The translations under genes and the position numbers were made by a program. Positions 1 to 6,884 of a DNA stretch of 64,000 nt are shown here, one piece after another (position 1 is the stretch's first letter; each line of letters begins with the position of its first letter). Location of the stretch: contig NZ_FRBD01000014.1 of NCBI RefSeq assembly GCF_900142525.1, positions 62,001 through 126,000 of the forward strand, given 5' to 3'. The DNA is from Xylanibacter ruminicola (lineage in GTDB: Bacteria; Bacteroidota; Bacteroidia; Bacteroidales; Bacteroidaceae). The notes under the pieces were generated by a model. The model saw nothing but the letters and a program-made list of their open reading frames with translations, was not told the origin of the DNA and made no database searches.

Positions 1-823
1 TAAACTTGTTGGGTAGTGCAAACTTAAAGAACAGTAAGTTCAGTATGATGGCTACAATCACGTAGAACAGGATGCCTAGGAACATTCCGAATATCCACTC
101 AGCGCTCCACTGCGAGTTGGCATTGGCGTTAAAGCTGTACTTCTTCCTTAGGTTGTCGCCCATCTGTTGCCAGCGCCTACTCAGGTTCTGGATCAGAGTG
201 GGGTAGCTGTCGCCACCGTTTATAAAGATGTTCTGCTGTATCTCGTTGTAGCGCTTGTTGGCATATTCGTTCAGCTCTTTCAGTCGGTTCTCGGCCTTGG
301 TATATAGGTAGATGTTGCGGCGCAGCGTGCTGGCGTTGTCTTCCAGCTTTTCGCGTATGCTCTTCGCTATCACCAGGCATGAGTCGCGGTTCTGCGCGCC
401 ATATTTAGTCATAATGCGCGTGGGTATTCCCTGCAGATGGTTTATCAAGCTGTCGTATCTTACTATCTCGCCCTCTGTCTTCTCCAGAAAACTGGTAAAC
501 GGTAGCTGGTTGCGATGGAAGTCGTGATACTGCTTGGTGGCCTCGTGGCAGGCGTAGGTCAGATCGAACACGTTGTCCTGCTGCTGTGAGTACAGCATCA
601 GTGCGTTCTGGTCGGCACGCTTCATGGTGCTCATCAGCTGTTGTATCAGTCGCTTGGTGCGATCTTTACGTGCAGTCGATCGCCTTGTCAGTTCGCTGTT
701 GTATTGTTTCAGTTCTGTACGCAGTATTCCCAGCGTCTGCTCCAGGTCTTTCTCTTTCAGTACCGCTCCGGCTTCTACGATTATGGCCAGTGCAAAGACG
801 CAGAATAATAGTAATCTCTTCAT
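1..823 (-). CDS. Probable mechanosensitive ion channel (MscS-type), N-terminal part
   Basis: The reading frame starts at an ATG (complement of 821-823) and stays open to the window edge, giving about 274 residues. A hydrophobic signal-like start (MKRLLLFCVFALAI) is followed by a long, charged, mostly helical periplasmic-looking region. The first strong membrane segment (FGMFLGILFYVIVAIILNLLFF) lies at the very edge. Large MscS-family channels of Bacteroidota have this layout: signal peptide, helical periplasmic domain, then several membrane helices. The diagnostic pore helix and beta domain lie outside the window, so the family name is an inference from layout and general resemblance. The gene itself is well supported by its long open frame and a promoter-like box just upstream (858-865). 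Confidence 0.6.
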   Translation of the reverse strand, partial: MKRLLLFCVFALAIIVEAGAVLKEKDLEQTLGILRTELKQYNSELTRRSTARKDRTKRLIQQLMSTMKRADQNALMLYSQQQDNVFDLTYACHEATKQYHDFHRNQLPFTSFLEKTEGEIVRYDSLINHLQGIPTRIMTKYGAQNRDSCLVIAKSIREKLEDNASTLRRNIYLYTKAENRLKELNEYANKRYNEIQQNIFINGGDSYPTLIQNLSRRWQQMGDNLRKKYSFNANANSQWSAEWIFGMFLGILFYVIVAIILNLLFFKFALPNKF

Positions 824-857
824 ATCTTTTTAGTCTGATGTTTCTTTTTCCAATGTG

Positions 858-865
858 CAAAATTA
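858..865 (-). promoter_or_regulatory. -7 promoter box for the leftward channel gene
   Basis: The complement reads TAATTTTG, matching the Bacteroidota -7 consensus TAnnTTTG, about 35 bases ahead of the ATG at 823. No good TTTG -33 box is visible 20 bases further upstream. Confidence 0.5.
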
Positions 866-905
866 GTTTTTTTTTTTCTATTTTCTGCATTTTCTTACCA
901 TAACT

Positions 906-937
906 TTTGGATTTTTGCTGTTTTTTTGTTACTTTTG
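906..937 (+). promoter_or_regulatory. Bacteroidota-type promoter for the BadF-type kinase
   Basis: A -33 TTTG at 906-909 and a -7 TACTTTTG at 930-937 are separated by exactly 20 bases. Transcription would begin a few bases downstream and leave a short leader before the ATG at 966. Confidence 0.65.
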
Positions 938-965
938 CACCAAAATCCACTTAAATACACGTATT

Positions 966-1811
966 ATGGCGATTCTCATAGCTGATAGTGGTAGTACAAA
1001 GACCGATTGGGTGTGCCTCCAGCCTGGTGGTGCAGTTAGTCAGATCGAGGTCCACACCGTGGGGCTCAATCCTTTTCATGTGTCCGACAATGAAATCCGT
1101 TCGGTCTTCAATCACGAGCTGCTGCCTCAGTTGGGTGGCATCCGTATCGATGCTGTGTATTTCTATGGCAGTGGTGTTCGTCCTGAGGTCGAAGACCGTG
1201 TTATTGGGCTTTTGAGTGAGGCTTTTCCAGATGCGCAGACCATCGAGGCTCATAGCGATTTGCTAGGTGCCTGTCGTGCTCTTTGTGGCAGTGGTCAGGG
1301 CATTGCTTGCATCCTGGGCACAGGTGCTAACTCTTGTGTCTACGATGGTCGTGGCATCGTTCACAACACGCCAGCTTTGGGCTATATCCTTGGCGACGAG
1401 GGTAGTGGCGCTGTGCTGGGCAAGCATCTGCTTCACGATCTCTATACGGGCGTTCTGTCGCATAGTATGCGTATGTGCTTTGAACAGGAAATGGGCATGG
1501 GGTTGTCTGAAATTATCAACAAGGTTTATCGTGAACCTCAGGCCAATCGTTTCCTGGCATCCCTGTCTGAGTTTATTCATCGCCATCTCGACGACGAGGG
1601 TGTTCGTCAGCTGGTGTACTCTACCTTTAACGACTTTGTTAACTATCATATTTCGCGCTATGGTCGTAAAGACCTTTCTGTATCTTTTGTAGGCAGCATC
1701 GCCTGGTATTATCAGGAGCAGCTCAAGCTTATACTCCAGATGCATGGCTATCAGGTTGGCGCTATCATGCAGAGCCCGCTTCAGGGGCTTATTGCTTATC
1801 ATCAGAATTGA
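966..1811 (+). CDS. BadF/BadG/BcrA/BcrD-type ATPase, N-acetylglucosamine kinase-like
   Basis: 281 residues, cytoplasmic, no signal peptide. The N-terminal motif LIADSGSTKTDW is the phosphate-1 loop of the ASKHA fold in the BadF/NagK-like group. A second glycine-rich phosphate motif, ILGTGANS, lies near residue 120, and an ILGDEGSG segment follows near residue 143. The family phosphorylates amino sugars such as N-acetylglucosamine, though the substrate cannot be fixed from sequence. An ATG at 966 is preferred over an in-frame start at 915, because the latter would lie upstream of the promoter at 906-937. The next gene starts 22 bases downstream on the same strand, so the two are probably co-transcribed. 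Confidence 0.85.
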   Translation: MAILIADSGSTKTDWVCLQPGGAVSQIEVHTVGLNPFHVSDNEIRSVFNHELLPQLGGIRIDAVYFYGSGVRPEVEDRVIGLLSEAFPDAQTIEAHSDLLGACRALCGSGQGIACILGTGANSCVYDGRGIVHNTPALGYILGDEGSGAVLGKHLLHDLYTGVLSHSMRMCFEQEMGMGLSEIINKVYREPQANRFLASLSEFIHRHLDDEGVRQLVYSTFNDFVNYHISRYGRKDLSVSFVGSIAWYYQEQLKLILQMHGYQVGAIMQSPLQGLIAYHQN

Positions 1812-1833
1812 GCTATTAATAAAATAATGTAAT

Positions 1834-2787
1834 ATGGAAAAAAATGCAATTATCAACTTGTGTGTAAGAATTTTAACTGCGATTCTAATTGCCGTAGGAG
1901 TGTTTGTGGCAGTACCCATGATAACACTTGCAGTCGAGATTATTTTAGGCAAGATAACCGATCCTGAACTCATCGAGCTCCCCATGTCGTTCAAGCGTCT
2001 GGGTCTTGTCGATCTTCAGGCCAATCGCCCTGGTGTGCTCACCACCTATGTTGTTTCGCTGTTCTTTACGCTGCTGGCCGCTGTCTATCTGCTGGTAGGC
2101 AAGCAGATGCATAAGATAGAGCGCATCGCTTCGTGGTGCGTTTTCGTTGTGGCCCTGTTTGTGCTGGTACCTTCTGTACGTACCATTATCAAGGAGGCCA
2201 AACATGCCCTTGAGATTAAGAAAGAGCAGAACCGCGACACCTATATGGGCATCAAGATGAACGAAGTGAGCCGTCAGTATCTCAGTAAGAACGGCTGGAC
2301 GCTCACCAAGCACGAGTATTGCGACAACGGCTATGCCAACAAGGGCGAGTACCTTAATGGCGATCCTCAGGTGGCTTATCTCGATGCATGGAACCCTCAC
2401 GGACAGGAGGTTTATCAGGTCGAGAAGTATCAGCCAGTAGAGCCAGGCACCTATCGCATCATCTGTAGTGCCCGTGCCGAGGGTGCAGGCTGTTATGTCT
2501 TTGCTACCACCAAGAGCGGTAAGAATGGTGTTAAGTTGGTCGAGATTCCTCACTATGGCAATACCGAGGGTGAGATCTGGGAGAATGCTCTCGATGGTTC
2601 GGCCGAGAAGGAGGCCAATATGGGCAACGGCTTCGGATGGAGCAAGGTGGTAGTCACCATTCAGGTTGGTGATAACGACACCCTTGTTTATGGTGTAAGT
2701 ACCGATTCTAAGTTCACCGGTAAGCCTGTTCGCTCTAAGTGGTTCTCGGCAGCCGACTTTGAGGTAGAGCGCCTGGGCATCAATTAA
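1834..2787 (+). CDS. Uncharacterised membrane protein with C-terminal soluble domain
   Basis: 317 residues. Three hydrophobic segments are visible in the first third (about residues 9-37, 70-90 and 98-116). The remaining 200 residues are soluble and rich in aromatic and beta-type stretches (for example CYVFATTKSG). This second part has the look of a beta-sandwich, but I do not recognise a named family. It follows the BadF-type kinase by 22 bases with no promoter between, so it is probably the second gene of that unit. A strong hairpin follows at 2808-2841. No function is assigned. Confidence 0.75.
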   Translation: MEKNAIINLCVRILTAILIAVGVFVAVPMITLAVEIILGKITDPELIELPMSFKRLGLVDLQANRPGVLTTYVVSLFFTLLAAVYLLVGKQMHKIERIASWCVFVVALFVLVPSVRTIIKEAKHALEIKKEQNRDTYMGIKMNEVSRQYLSKNGWTLTKHEYCDNGYANKGEYLNGDPQVAYLDAWNPHGQEVYQVEKYQPVEPGTYRIICSARAEGAGCYVFATTKSGKNGVKLVEIPHYGNTEGEIWENALDGSAEKEANMGNGFGWSKVVVTIQVGDNDTLVYGVSTDSKFTGKPVRSKWFSAADFEVERLGIN

Positions 2788-2807
2788 GCATCCGTATCAG
2801 TAAAAAT

Positions 2808-2841
2808 AAAGAGAGCTTGCAGTTTTTTGCAAGCTCTCTTT
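2808..2841. terminator. Intrinsic terminator between convergent genes
   Basis: Thirteen-base inverted repeat (2808-2820 with 2829-2841) around an 8-base loop. On the minus strand it is followed by a T-rich run, so it best serves the leftward gene at 2864-3337. It can also end the rightward gene at 2787. Confidence 0.75.
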
Positions 2842-2863
2842 GTGTTCGTTCTAGAGTTTTCTT

Positions 2864-3337
2864 TTAGCTCATGGCGGCTATGCCTAGGGCGGCAAACAGC
2901 ATGATGAATATCAGAGCCACCACGTAGATCGAAACCACGATGATGGTCAGTATGCCCGTAAACTTCAGCAGGTCTTTCAGTCCTGCAGCGGCTCTTGCCA
3001 GCTGGAACTGGTCGTTCTGCAGACATGCGGCCTTGGTGCCGTTAGCAAACTGGAATCCCTTTATCAGCGGGTAGATGTAGAGTGCGGCTATCAGTAGATA
3101 GGTAATGCCCATCACGGGTCCTAAAGGCATACCGTCTAATAACTTCGAGGCTACGGCCCCCACAAACATCATTAAGAAGGCTACGATTACCAGCAGTGCT
3201 ACTCCCACGCATCCTAAGATACACAGAAACTTAGCCCACTTAGCTGCACAAAGCAGGTCGGCTTTCATGCTCTCTGTTACGATTAGTTTCGTTTCACACT
3301 GAACAGTCTCGTTCTGATTCAAAAATTCTTCACTCAT
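2864..3337 (-). CDS. Small multi-pass membrane protein (DUF5362-like)
   Basis: 157 residues with three clear membrane segments: about residues 36-62 (FLCILGCVGVALLVIVAFLM), 72-92 and 124-152. An acidic, soluble N-terminal stretch comes first. Size and layout recall small Bacteroidota membrane proteins annotated as DUF5362, but that name is from memory and uncertain. The gene has its own promoter (3377-3408) and ends at the hairpin 2808-2841. No enzymatic motif is visible. Confidence 0.7.
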   Translation of the reverse strand: MSEEFLNQNETVQCETKLIVTESMKADLLCAAKWAKFLCILGCVGVALLVIVAFLMMFVGAVASKLLDGMPLGPVMGITYLLIAALYIYPLIKGFQFANGTKAACLQNDQFQLARAAAGLKDLLKFTGILTIIVVSIYVVALIFIMLFAALGIAAMS

Positions 3338-3376
3338 AGTTGTAATTTTTTAGTTTTTTAAAATATATAATCGCCG

Positions 3377-3408
3377 CAAAGGTAACTATTATTTTTCGAT
3401 TACCCAAG
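3377..3408 (-). promoter_or_regulatory. Leftward promoter for the small membrane protein
   Basis: On the minus strand the -7 box is TACCTTTG (complement of 3377-3384). A CTTG (3405-3408) lies 20 bases upstream in the -33 position, one base off TTTG. Confidence 0.6.
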
Positions 3409-3520
3409 AAAAATCGAAAAATTTTTTTTTCGCTCGCTGTCGTATGTTGTAATAGGTGGGCTGTAAAGTGTTTGTCTTTTTAATGATTAATGTTTTGCTT
3501 GGCTCTCGTGATTGACGGTG

Positions 3521-3552
3521 CAAAGGTACGAATAAATTCTGACTTCACCAAA
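3521..3552 (-). promoter_or_regulatory. Orphan leftward promoter
   Basis: A textbook match on the minus strand: -7 TACCTTTG (complement of 3521-3528) and -33 TTTG (complement of 3549-3552), 20 bases apart. Leftward of it there are about 180 bases with no credible reading frame before the next gene. It corresponds in position and partly in sequence to the promoter of the HU-like gene at 61017-61048. Confidence 0.6.
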
Positions 3553-3684
3553 TTTTTCAACTATTATTTCTGTAAATATGTGTTAAATAATTTGATGTTT
3601 TATTTCTTGGGTCGTAATATGTAATTTATCTGCCCGACATTCGTAATTTTGTGCCTTATGAAGTGCTGCTTTGCTCATCAACCC

Positions 3685-3911
3685 CATAACAACATAACAG
3701 CATAACAACATAACATGGCGTGTTTTGGCATATCCTCGCCATTCATTGCACTTAAAATTTTAATATTATATATATTATAATATATATAATATTAAATATA
3801 ATAATATATATTATTTAATTATTATCTTGTCGCCATGCTCTTTTACTTCCCGCTGTCATTTCCCTGTCTCAAAATGCAGATGTTATGTTGTTATGTTGTT
3901 ATGCTGTTATG
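3685..3911. repeat. Iteron/AT-palindrome element, copy 1
   Basis: Left array: four 8-mers, CATAACAA, CATAACAG, CATAACAA, CATAACAT (3685-3716). Right array: the inverse orientation, ATGTTATG, TTGTTATG, TTGTTATG, CTGTTATG (3880-3911). The 32-base arms pair with two mismatches. Between them lies a perfect 34-bp A/T-only palindrome (3761-3794), followed by more A/T-only sequence to about 3823. The same plan recurs at 61178-61368. Possible roles include a replication origin-like site, a protein-binding cruciform or a structured RNA. None is proven. Confidence 0.8.
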
Positions 3912-3964
3912 CTCACGCATGTTTTTTTGTATTAACAAATATTATAAAAATATTTCGCTAAATA

Positions 3965-3996
3965 TTTGTATATTACAAAATTTATTTGTAACTTTG
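3965..3996 (+). promoter_or_regulatory. Rightward promoter beside palindromic element 1
   Basis: -33 TTTG at 3965-3968 and -7 TAACTTTG at 3989-3996 with a 20-base spacer. It could start a long leader for the GH5 gene (ATG 4160) or an untranslated RNA. Confidence 0.55.
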
Positions 3997-4111
3997 CACT
4001 CGCTTGGATGAAATGGTTGTGGCAATAATACTTTCTTTGCAGGATTTAACAGATTTGTGGAAAAATGGAAAAATAACGGCGATAAGTGTCTCTCGTGACG
4101 AAAAATAATAC

Positions 4112-4119
4112 TAACTTTG
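4112..4119 (+). promoter_or_regulatory. -7 box ahead of the GH5 mannanase gene
   Basis: TAACTTTG, 40 bases before the ATG at 4160. No -33 TTTG is seen at the usual distance. Confidence 0.45.
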
Positions 4120-4159
4120 CAACCGCATAGACAGGCAACCTAAAAAAGAATAATGATAG

Positions 4160-5464
4160 ATGAAACGTATTAAACTATTTAGAATCATAGTCCTGATGGC
4201 GTGTGTGGTAGCGTGTGCTAATAAAGCGACACAGGAGTCGGGCTTTGTGAAGGTGGTGAACGGGCACTTTGTGAAGGACGGCAAACCGTACTACTACGTG
4301 GGCACTAACTTCTGGTATGGTGCCATACTGGGCTCGGAAGGGCAGGGAGGCGACCGCGAACGTCTGTGCCGTGAGTTGGACAAGATGAAGGAGATGGGGA
4401 TTGACAACCTGCGCATACTGGTGGGCAGCGATGGCGAACGCGGGGTGACCACCAAGGTGGAGCCTACACTACAGGTGAAACCGGGTGTGTATAACGACAC
4501 GATACTGGCCGGACTCGACTATCTGCTGCAGGAGATGGGCAAGCGACAGATGGTGGCTGTGCTCTACCTGAACAACTCGTGGGAGTGGAGCGGCGGCTAC
4601 GGATTCTATCTGGAGCATGCTGGCGAGGGCAAGCAGCCACGCCCCGACGACGTGGGCTATCCCGCCTTTATGGAGGCTATGAGTAAGTATGCTGCCAACG
4701 AGAAGGCGCACCAGCTGTTTTACGACTACGTGAAGTTTATCATCGGCCGCACCAACCGCTATACAGGCGTTGCATATAAGGACGATCCGGCCATTATGAG
4801 TTGGCAGATAGGTAATGAGCCGCGCGCCTTTAGCAAAGAGGCATTGCCCGCATTCGAGAAGTGGCTCGGTGAGGCATCGGCCCTGATTCGCAGTCTGGAT
4901 CCCAATCACCTGATATCGATAGGTAGCGAGGGCGCATGGGGCTGCGAGGGCGACTTTGACTGCTGGGAGCGCATCAGCGCCGACAAGAACATAGACTATG
5001 CCAACATACACCTGTGGCCCTACAACTGGGGATGGGCTAAGCAAGACTCGCTGATAGAGAATCTGCCTCGGGCCAAAGAGAACACCAAGGCGTATATAGA
5101 CCGCCATCTGGACATCTGCGCTAAAATAAAGAAGCCACTGGTGATGGAGGAGTTCGGATACCCTCGCGATGACTTTAAGTTCGGCTTGGGAACACCTACC
5201 AAAGGGCGCGACGGATTCTATGAGTATGTGTTTTCGCTGGTGGGCGACAATGCTGAACAAGGTGGCTACTTTGCAGGCTGCAACTTCTGGGGGTGGGGCG
5301 GATTTGCCCAGCCTAAGCACGAAGAGCAATGGCAGGTGGGCGACGACTATACGGGCGACCCTGCTCAGGAAGCTCAGGGGCTGAATTCAGTATTTGCTGG
5401 CGACACATCGACACTAAACGTGATAAAGGCGCAGGTGGAGCGTATGAATAGATTGGCAAAATAG
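4160..5464 (+). CDS. Endo-beta-1,4-mannanase, GH5 (subfamily 7-like) lipoprotein
   Basis: 434 residues. The N-terminus has a lipoprotein signal with Cys near residue 19 (MACVVACAN), so the enzyme is probably anchored in the envelope. The catalytic barrel shows the GH5 acid/base motif WQIGNEPRA (Glu220) and the nucleophile motif VMEEFGYP (Glu331, the second Glu). The family cuts internal beta-1,4-mannosyl links in mannan, glucomannan and galactomannan. The long N-terminal core beginning FVKVVNGHFVKDGKPYY is typical of GH5_7. It heads the mannan cluster, and the CE7 gene follows after 89 bases with its own -7 box. The neighbourhood (GH26, GH130, 2-epimerase) strongly supports mannan as substrate. 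Confidence 0.88.
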   Translation: MKRIKLFRIIVLMACVVACANKATQESGFVKVVNGHFVKDGKPYYYVGTNFWYGAILGSEGQGGDRERLCRELDKMKEMGIDNLRILVGSDGERGVTTKVEPTLQVKPGVYNDTILAGLDYLLQEMGKRQMVAVLYLNNSWEWSGGYGFYLEHAGEGKQPRPDDVGYPAFMEAMSKYAANEKAHQLFYDYVKFIIGRTNRYTGVAYKDDPAIMSWQIGNEPRAFSKEALPAFEKWLGEASALIRSLDPNHLISIGSEGAWGCEGDFDCWERISADKNIDYANIHLWPYNWGWAKQDSLIENLPRAKENTKAYIDRHLDICAKIKKPLVMEEFGYPRDDFKFGLGTPTKGRDGFYEYVFSLVGDNAEQGGYFAGCNFWGWGGFAQPKHEEQWQVGDDYTGDPAQEAQGLNSVFAGDTSTLNVIKAQVERMNRLAK

Positions 5465-5511
5465 TATAAGTATTGGATAATAAAAAGTATCGGTGTTTGG
5501 GAAAGTTGTTG

Positions 5512-5519
5512 TATCTTTG
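5512..5519 (+). promoter_or_regulatory. -7 box ahead of the CE7 esterase
   Basis: TATCTTTG, 34 bases before the ATG at 5554. A TTTG lies at 5496-5499, but the spacing is too short for a standard -33 box. Confidence 0.45.
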
Positions 5520-5528
5520 CAGCCGAAT

Positions 5529-5556
5529 AACTAATAATTGACAATTGATAATTATG
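5529..5556 (+). repeat. Heptamer tandem repeat abutting the CE7 start codon
   Basis: Four consecutive imperfect 7-mers, AACTAAT, AATTGAC, AATTGAT and AATTATG. The last contains the ATG of the CE7 gene. A second heptamer tract lies on the stop codon of the same gene. Confidence 0.55.
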
Positions 5557-6837
5557 AATAGATTGCGGATGTTCCTTCTTGGAATGATGGTGGCTGTAGC
5601 GATGCAGGCACAGATACGCGGTAATAGCGTGGTGGTGACAGTGGAACCCGACCATACTGACTGGAAGTATGAAGTGGGCGAGAAAGTGAACTTTACCGTT
5701 GAGGTGCGTTGCGAGGGCACCCTGGTAAAGAACGCTAACATAGACTACCAGATGGGGCCTGAGATGTATCAGGATGTTAAGAAAAGCATAGTACTGAAAG
5801 ATGGTATGCTAAAATTGACAGGCACCATGAAGAAGCCCGGATTCTATCGCCTGGATGTGACAGCGCATGTAGATGGTAAGGATTATCGTGGCGCCTGTGG
5901 TGCGGCCTTCAGTCCAGAGAAGTTGCAACCATCCACCGTGATACCAAAGGACTTTGAGGCGTTCTGGCAGAAGTCGATAGCTGAAGCCCGTAAGACAGAG
6001 CTGGACCCCACTAAGCGACTGCTGCCCGAGCGATGCACCAAGGATGTAAACGTGTATGAGGTGAGCTTCCAGAACGAGCGCTGGGGATCGCGTACCTATG
6101 GTATATTGTGTGTGCCTGTGCGCGAAGGCAAATATCCGGCCTTGCTCAGAGTGCCTGGAGCTGGTGTACGTCCCTATGGTGGTGATGTGTATTCGGCTCA
6201 GCAAGGTGTAATAACGCTGGAGATTGGTATTCATGGTATTCCTGTGACGATGGAGCAGGGCGTGTACGACAATCTGCACAACGGTGCGCTGCAAGGCTAC
6301 TGGGAGTATAACATGGATAATCGCGAAAAGCATTACTATCACCATGTCATCATGGGATGCATACGTGCGCTCGACTATATTGAACAGTACACCCCATGGA
6401 ACGGTAAAGGACTGGGTGTGACAGGGTCGAGCCAAGGCGGATTCCTGACATTGGCTACTGCAGGGTTGGACAAACGCATTACCTGCTATGTGCCTGTGCA
6501 TGCGGCACTCTGCGACCACACCAACTCGCTGAAGGGTGAGGCATGCGGATGGCCACACTACTTCTACTGGAACAAGGGAAAGGGGCAGGAAAAGCAGATT
6601 GAGACATCGCGCTATTATGACGGCGTGAACTTTGCACGACTGATTACCAATCAGCAGAAAGGCTGGTTCTCGTTTGGATACAATGACGACGTGGTGCCTC
6701 CAACAACGGCATGGAGCACCTACAACTCCGTGACTGGTCCCAAGGAGATAAAACCCTACCAAGCTACCTGGCACTTCTGGCATCAGGAACAGTGGGATGA
6801 GTGGGAGAATTGGCTGATTAGAGAGGTGAAGAGTTAA
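5554..6837 (+). CDS. Acetyl esterase, CE7 (AXE1/cephalosporin-C deacetylase type)
   Basis: 427 residues from ATG 5554, which gives a clean signal peptide ending near AMQAQ. An upstream TTG at 5545 is less likely. After an N-terminal immunoglobulin-like region of about 120 residues comes the alpha/beta-hydrolase domain. Its nucleophile motif is VTGSSQGG (Ser293), the acid is in FGYNDDVVPP (Asp378 or Asp379), and a His lies in the WHFWHQEQW stretch near the end. CE7 enzymes remove acetyl groups from plant oligosaccharides. In this cluster the natural substrate is probably acetylated (gluco)mannan fragments. Its start and stop codons each lie inside a short heptamer repeat, which suggests the gene boundaries are expansion-prone. 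Confidence 0.85.
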   Translation: MNRLRMFLLGMMVAVAMQAQIRGNSVVVTVEPDHTDWKYEVGEKVNFTVEVRCEGTLVKNANIDYQMGPEMYQDVKKSIVLKDGMLKLTGTMKKPGFYRLDVTAHVDGKDYRGACGAAFSPEKLQPSTVIPKDFEAFWQKSIAEARKTELDPTKRLLPERCTKDVNVYEVSFQNERWGSRTYGILCVPVREGKYPALLRVPGAGVRPYGGDVYSAQQGVITLEIGIHGIPVTMEQGVYDNLHNGALQGYWEYNMDNREKHYYHHVIMGCIRALDYIEQYTPWNGKGLGVTGSSQGGFLTLATAGLDKRITCYVPVHAALCDHTNSLKGEACGWPHYFYWNKGKGQEKQIETSRYYDGVNFARLITNQQKGWFSFGYNDDVVPPTTAWSTYNSVTGPKEIKPYQATWHFWHQEQWDEWENWLIREVKS

Positions 6838-6853
6838 GAGTGAATAGTTTAGA
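6826..6853 (+). repeat. Heptamer tandem repeat spanning the CE7 stop codon
   Basis: Four consecutive 7-mers, GTGAAGA, GTTAAGA, GTGAATA and GTTTAGA. The TAA stop of the CE7 gene (6835-6837) lies in the second. The unit is a rotation of the TAGTGAA unit at 44112-44139. Confidence 0.6.
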
Positions 6854-6884
6854 AAAAACTGTATAATCCGTAGGTGAAATAATA

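Larger units (their letters stand above)
3338..4159. other. 822-bp gene-free region with promoters and palindromic element
   Basis: No convincing gene is present. The region holds a leftward promoter for the small membrane protein (3377-3408) and a second leftward promoter with no gene of its own (3521-3552). It also holds the iteron/palindrome element (3685-3911), a rightward promoter with good spacing (3965-3996) and a -7 box just ahead of the GH5 gene (4112-4119). Much of the rest is A/T-rich. Confidence 0.8.

Noticed and set aside
3685-3911. CRISPR-like array
   Set aside because: The repeats are 8-mers with no spacers and the two arrays are inverted to each other. There are no cas genes in the window.
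4469-5329. Long antisense frame over the GH5 gene (286 codons)
   Set aside because: Lies entirely opposite a gene with intact catalytic motifs and has no recognisable domain. Long antisense frames recur over many G/C-rich genes here.
5545-5553. TTG start three codons upstream of the CE7 ATG
   Set aside because: The ATG at 5554 gives a better signal peptide, and the upstream bases are heptamer repeat.
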